Origin: Panax quinquefolius
Taxonomy: Eukaryota > Streptophyta > Magnoliopsida > Apiales > Araliaceae
Reading direction: 5' to 3'
Assembly (NCBI GenBank): GCA_020205615.1
Contig: CM035166.1
Span: forward strand, 80,157,135 to 80,221,134
DNA: 64,000 bases
The notes below the pieces were generated by a model that worked only from the letters and a program-made list of their open reading frames with translations, was not told where the DNA came from and ran no database searches. Below, one piece after another: positions 59,084 to 64,000 of the stretch (its first letter is position 1; each line of letters opens with the position of its first letter). The translations under genes and the position numbers were made by a program.

Positions 59084-62000
59084 TGGATGGCACGACGAAA
59101 AGTCAAGTGCCCAGATAAATCTATAAATTTGAATTTAGAAATTTGGTTGCCAAGTGTTTTTGGATTATGCGTATAGTCACCCAAAATGTATGAATGGTCA
59201 GTCGCAGATACGATGTCCATGTTTGAAGTGTAAGAATGTAAATTATATGGACAGAGACGTGATAAACTATCATTTACTTGTTTCTAGGTTCATGAGAAAT
59301 TACGAAGAATACTGGTGGGCACATGGGCAGAGAAGAGATAGTGGCATCACAGAAGTACACAATTCGGGCAGTAGTACGCATCGTATGAATGAAATGGTTC
59401 ATGATATTGCAGGGCCAGATTTTGAATGGGAACAAGGCAGAGAGCAACCTATGAATTCTGATGCCAAAGACTTCTTTAAGTTGTTAGACGAGGGTAGTGA
59501 GCCATTGTGGCATGGTTGCATCAAACACACGACATTGTCTGCAGTGGCGACATTACTTAACATCAAGGTTGATCACAACATGAGCCATAAGTGTTTTGAG
59601 TCGCTCTTGAAGGCCATTAAGAGTATGTTGTCTGACGGTGAGAAATTACCTGGTATCTATTACTTTTGTAAGAAAATGGTGAAGAAGTTGGGTCTTGGAT
59701 ACCAAAAGATCGATGCATGTCCCAACGATTGCATGTTATTTTATAAGGAAAATGAACAGTTGACAAGGTGCGCATTTTGCAGTCATGATCGGTTTAGGCC
59801 TAATAAAGAGGGTGTGACTACAAAAAAATAAGTATACCATTTAAGATTCTAAGGAATTTTCCAATAACACATAGGCTAAAAAGATTGTACATGTCTTCAA
59901 GAACAGCTGAACATATGAGTTGGCATGCGAAATCTCCATCTAAAGATGGAGAACTAAATCATCCCACAGATGGGCAGGCTTGGAAAGATTTCAACTTAGC
60001 ACATCCGAGGTTTGCATTGGAACCTAGAAATGTGAGGTTTGGATTGTCCACCGATGGTTTCAATCCGTTTGGCCACTCAGCTGTTCCGTACTCATGTTGG
60101 CCTTTGATTGTTACTCCTTACAACTTGCCTCCTTGGATGTGTATGAAACAACCATACTTGTTTCTTTCACTCGTGGTTCCTGGTCCTAAGAGTCTTGGAA
60201 AGAACTTAGATGTTTACTTGAGACCTCTTATACACGAGTTGAAGGTATTGTGGGAGGATGGAGTATAGACTTGGGATGTTGCAATGAAAACAAATTTCAA
60301 CCTTAGGGCAACGGTTATGTGGACTATAAGTGACTTCCCAGCTTATGGTATGTTAGCTGGATGGAGTACACACAGGAAGTTGGCTTGTCCGTATTGTATG
60401 GAGCATACAAAGTCGTTTAATCTATCTAAAGGTCGAAAGCCTTGGCTTTGGTTTGATTTGTCATCGCTCGGTTCTTAGATAGATCACCCATTTCAAGAAA
60501 TAGAGAACACTTCAGAAAGGGAAAGTAGACAATGATATGCCTCGCACTGCGATTGTTCAGAATGCTTAAGATGGGAGATCGTGTGATGAGATTGTCGGTT
60601 ATCCCATTTGGTAAGATTGATGCCACAAACATAATCATTGGGTTTGGCGAATCTCATAACTGGGTTCGGAGAAGCATCTTTTGGGAACTGCCTTATTGGT
60701 CTACAAATTTGATTCGTCATAATCTAGATGTGATACATATTGAGAAGAATGTGTTTGACAATGTGTTTAACACCGTGATGAATGTTACGGGGAAGACAAA
60801 AGATAATGATAAGGCACGTTTGGATATGAAAGATATTTTTAAGCGTCCTTGATTAGAACTTTATGAATCTCCTAATGGTAAGATTGTCAAACCGCATGCA
60901 AGGTACACATTGTCCAAAAAGCAAGTTAAAGATGTGTGCATATGGGTTAAGTCTCTGAAACTACCAGATGGATATGCGTCAAATATTGTAAGCTGTGTTA
61001 CGGGTGGGAAATTGTAAGGGATGAAGAGTCATGACTGTCATGTATTCATGGAGAGACTCATGCCTATAACATTTCGGGATCTGCTTGATAAACCAATATG
61101 GGATGCTTTGACGGATCTTAGTCGTTTCTTCAAAGACTTATGTTCAAAATCATTAAATGAGAAGGACATGTATGTACTTGAGAAGAAAATCATAGAGATC
61201 ACGTGTAAACTGGAAAAAATATTCCCACCTGGTTTTCTTGACTCCATAGAGCATTTGCAAATCCATCTTCCCTATGAAGCTTGTGTTGGGGGTCCAGTTC
61301 AATATAGATTGATGTACCCTTTCGAGAGGGTGATGGGAAACCTTAAGAGGAAGGTGAAGAATAGAGCTTATGTCGAGGGGTCGATATATGAGGCATACAG
61401 TTTCGATGAGATAACCACGTTTGTCTCAGACTATTTTTCGGACGAAGTCTTGACAAAGGCCAATCGAGTATCGAGACATGATGATTGGGGAAATGTTGAA
61501 CTAAATGTTCGGCTCTCTGTATTTGGTCTATCGGACCGCGCTTATGGAAAAGGGAAGCGCATATTCCTCTCTGAGCAAGAATTACATGTTGCACATACTT
61601 ACATTCTTCTCAATTGCGAGGAGATTGACGAATTTGTGAGGTACACATGTAAACTTGATAATTTATCTTTTTAGTTGAAAATTTATTCCAATATGTTAAT
61701 GTTTTTAACATGGTATAGATTGTACGATAACGAATTAAAAGTGAAGCATCCCAGCATAACTGATAAAGATATTCAAATCAATCGTGATAAACAATTTGCA
61801 CTTTGGCTAAAGGACAAAGTAAGTTCAATTTCTTAAGCACGACATATATATATATATACTCTATATTTACTATGACTTCATTTAATAAGATGGAGTTTTT
61901 GTAGGCTTTGACTAAGGGATCAACGATTCCGGCTAATGTACAAGTCCTAGCTATGAGACCAGACAAGGATCAAGTCAGCCGCAATGGTTACAAAATAAAT

Positions 62001-62552
62001 GGTTATGAATTTCATACAAAGGCATATGGGCGCGGTAAAAGAACAACGAACTTTGGAGTGTGTGTCCAAGGAGATTGTTACAATGAGCTTGGTCATGCCT
62101 TTTATGGGGAGTTGGAGGAAATCGTAGAGTTGTCGTCACAAGGCACGACGTCTGGGGTCATATTCACTTGTTCAAGTGCCGCTTGTTTGATTCGTAAAAG
62201 GGATACGTGTTGATAGACATGGAATCGTCGATATTGATCTCCATAGGTCTGCGTACTCCAACGAACCGTTTGTTTTACCAACTCAAACAGTACAAGTATA
62301 TTATACTCCTAGTCCTGTTAGGAAAAGGGATAGACCGCCCATAGATTGACAAGTTATAATTCATACTCCCGCGTGTAGTCGTGTAGAAGTAGTTGATGGG
62401 GAGATCTACCAAGTGCAGATACTTCATAGTCAAACTATAATAAATGTGGAGGATGACAATGAATTAATCCAGTTAGATGGTGGAGATGAACCAAATGAAT
62501 TAGATCCTGAGTCAATACTTGTGTCAGATGACATTGATACTGAGGAGAAAGA
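59084..62552 (+). pseudogene. TNP2/TnpD-type CACTA transposase, broken
   Basis: Domains in order: transposase-associated domain (WMARRKVKCPDKS, then FLDYAYSHPKCMNG and RCPCLKCKN), Tnp2 catalytic region (MSSRTAEHMSWHAKSP, STDGFNPFGHSA, YNLPPWMCMKQP, DFPAYGMLAGWSTHRKLACP), DUF4218 (DCHVFMERLMPITFRDLL, LPYEACVGGPVQYRLMYPFE) and DUF4216 (INGYEFHTKAYGRGKRTTNF). Two intact GT-AG introns interrupt the 3' part: 61641-61718 and 61819-61904. Damage: frameshifts near 59155, 59825 and 60500, stops at about 60266, 60850, 61016 and 62340, and a further shift near 62190. It would cut and join the element ends; this copy cannot. Confidence 0.88.
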
Positions 62553-62906
62553 GTAATTGACTGAATCTAACACTGAATCTGAAGCAGATGACGATTATGA
62601 ATCTGCAACACGTATACAAGATGATTCTAAATCAGACACTTGAACAAATGAAATGTATGTTTAGCGTTACATGTTTTTTATATCATTGTCATGTTTATGT
62701 ACTTAACTATTTAAATGCAATTTTTGTTTATTGTCATTTTATATATTCATATATACATGTTTATATCAGTGTCATGTTTATTGTTATTTTATATATTCAT
62801 ATATACATGTTTATATCACTGTCAATTTTGTTGTCATTTTAGATATTCATATATACATGTAATGAAATATAACTCATATATACATCTTGAAATTTGTAAT
62901 ATACAG
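62553..62906 (+). other. Spacer between the two CACTA genes with a short tandem repeat
   Basis: Units of TTTTATATATTCATATATAC ATGTTTATATCA type recur three times (62735-62865). No coding sequence recognised. Confidence 0.6.
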
Positions 62907-64000
62907 ATGGCTTCTGAAGCAGCGCAGAAAAAGCGCGGGTTGGGTAGGGAACCTAATCATGTTCCCAAGGCCCCTACTAATCCGGATGATCGAATTCTTA
63001 TCCAGATTTGCCCTCCTCCAAATAGCACGTACATCTCGTACCATTTATACAAGATATATAGAACTTAGATGTAAATTGCTTTAATATATCTACTTATCGT
63101 TGATGTAAATTGTTGTATACTATAGTGATTTTTCGGATAATAAGATCGTCAAGTGCATATCACAAATTGTGTTTACGTAATTGGCTACACACTGTGATTA
63201 CGTGGGCGAAGACACCTATCGCCCACAAAGGATGCCGTTTGGGGTTGAATTTCAAGTATGTTTTTTTAATTATGATGATATAATATAATATTCTAATTAA
63301 GGATAATTGTTTAGTAATGTTATTATTGTTGTTTTATTTGTAGAAAAGGTATAGATGGGAGGACACGCATGCTTCAGTGATTCAGACATTATTCTAGCAG
63401 AAGTGCGCGGTCCGCACCAAAGACAATTTGAACAAAGAAAGACAAAAAGCCCTTCACAATGCCGAGATCGACCATCCAGGCCAGGGAGAGGATTATATGT
63501 ACGAGCATAGCCCCTGGTGGTGCACCCAGTCCATATGGGCTGAGATGTGCGACCAATGGAGAGCTAAGAACTGGGTGAAAAGATGAAAGACTGCCCCCAC
63601 CAACAGATCCTCAGGTGTACTCGATGGCGAAAAGGCTAAAGGAACATACAAGGGCGACAGTATTTCACAGTTGCATCATATAACTGCCAGGGTACGTATT
63701 TACAAGTTATAATATGTTTGCAATCATGAATTTGTAGAAAATATATTACATTTTCAATTAGTAATATTGTGCTATTTTTTGTATAGGAGTCTCAGTCTCA
63801 AGGTCAACCTATCCATTGGATGGATGTGTACGTGGCCACCCGTGATGGTCTGCCTGATGCTATCCAGATAGCGGTAATAAGTTTTAACAACTTGATCTTG
63901 TTTATCAATGCTTACAAAATTTATTTTTAACTATTTAATTATTAACATGATGACGACAGATACTTATAAGCGCTTTATCGAATGAGTTATATCCTCGAAG
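62907..64000 (+). pseudogene. Second CACTA gene with Transposase_24-like domain (TNPA-like), partial
   Basis: A start-like ATG at 62907 (MASEAAQKKRGLGREPNHVP) follows an acceptor-like ATACAG. Later exon-like blocks: to 63255 (RMPFGVEFQ), 63344-63691 (RYRWEDTHASVIQTLF, SPWWCTQSIWAEMCDQWRAK, RSSGVLDGEKAKGTYKGDS), 63787-63873 (IHWMDVYVATRDGLPDAIQI) and from 63960. All four later borders are GT/AG. The pattern fits the plant Ptta/En/Spm Transposase_24 family, thought to bind element ends. Stops at about 63395 and 63584. It continues past the window. Confidence 0.7.

Larger units (their letters stand above)
57184..64000 (+). mobile_element. CACTA (En/Spm) DNA transposon, right end beyond window
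   Basis: The terminus CAGTACAAGAAAAATGCC at 57184 is a one-base variant of the plant CACTACAAGAAAA end. It is followed by palindromic subterminal repeats, then a TNP2-type transposase gene and a second gene with the Transposase_24 (Ptta/En/Spm) domain. Both genes carry stops. It lies in the 3' LTR of copia A; the other terminus and the expected 3-bp duplication should be just past the window. Confidence 0.88.

Overview
This is plant nuclear DNA, most likely from a eudicot. It is AT-rich, has intron-containing eukaryotic genes, carries plant-specific transposon families (Tat/Ogre-like and Tekay-like Ty3/gypsy, Ty1/copia, Mutator-like, CACTA, Stowaway and PIF-like MITEs), and holds one plant-type mitochondrial ADP/ATP carrier gene. 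I cannot name the species. No tRNA, rRNA or CRISPR feature was seen.

Layout. 1-7.1 kb: remains of a Tat/Ogre-like element, with an antisense decayed plant-mobile-domain ORF, a very long LTR-like tract built of small hairpins and (TA)n arrays, and an LTR/primer-site junction. 7.1-8.1 kb: truncated Tekay-type LTR. 8.1-10.3 kb: AT-rich intergenic DNA. 10.3-19.6 kb: a small non-autonomous MULE (9-bp duplication) split by an 8.4-kb Tekay-type retrotransposon (5-bp duplication) whose 3' LTR has lost about 2.2 kb. 20.6-21.7 kb: fragments of two unrelated host genes joined head to tail (kinesin-like coiled coil and AGC-kinase activation segment), beside a minisatellite. 23.7-28.4 kb: the only apparently intact gene, the mitochondrial ADP/ATP carrier on the minus strand, with three coding exons, a GC-AG first coding intron and a probable 2.3-kb 5'UTR intron. 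28.4-32.5 kb: a long-TIR MULE that captured part of a PRA1.H-type gene (Pack-MULE) and was itself hit by a PIF-like element. 32.8-34.9 kb: a run of MITEs, some sitting in (TA)n microsatellites. 38.5-41.1 kb: a Tekay solo LTR. 42.3-57.2 kb: copia element A, whose 5' LTR is split by copia element B (minus strand, 9.1 kb) and whose 3' LTR is split by a CACTA transposon that runs off the window end.

How it fits together. Target-site duplications fix most of the nesting order: Tekay entered the MULE, copia B and the CACTA each entered copia A, and the PIF-like element entered the Pack-MULE. Nearly all transposon reading frames carry stops or frameshifts, many of the type expected from C-to-T decay of methylated DNA. 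Copia B combines nearly identical LTRs with a wrecked coding region, which suggests recent movement by proteins supplied in trans. The ADP/ATP carrier is the only gene likely to serve the plant; its introns have absorbed small elements without damage to the coding exons.
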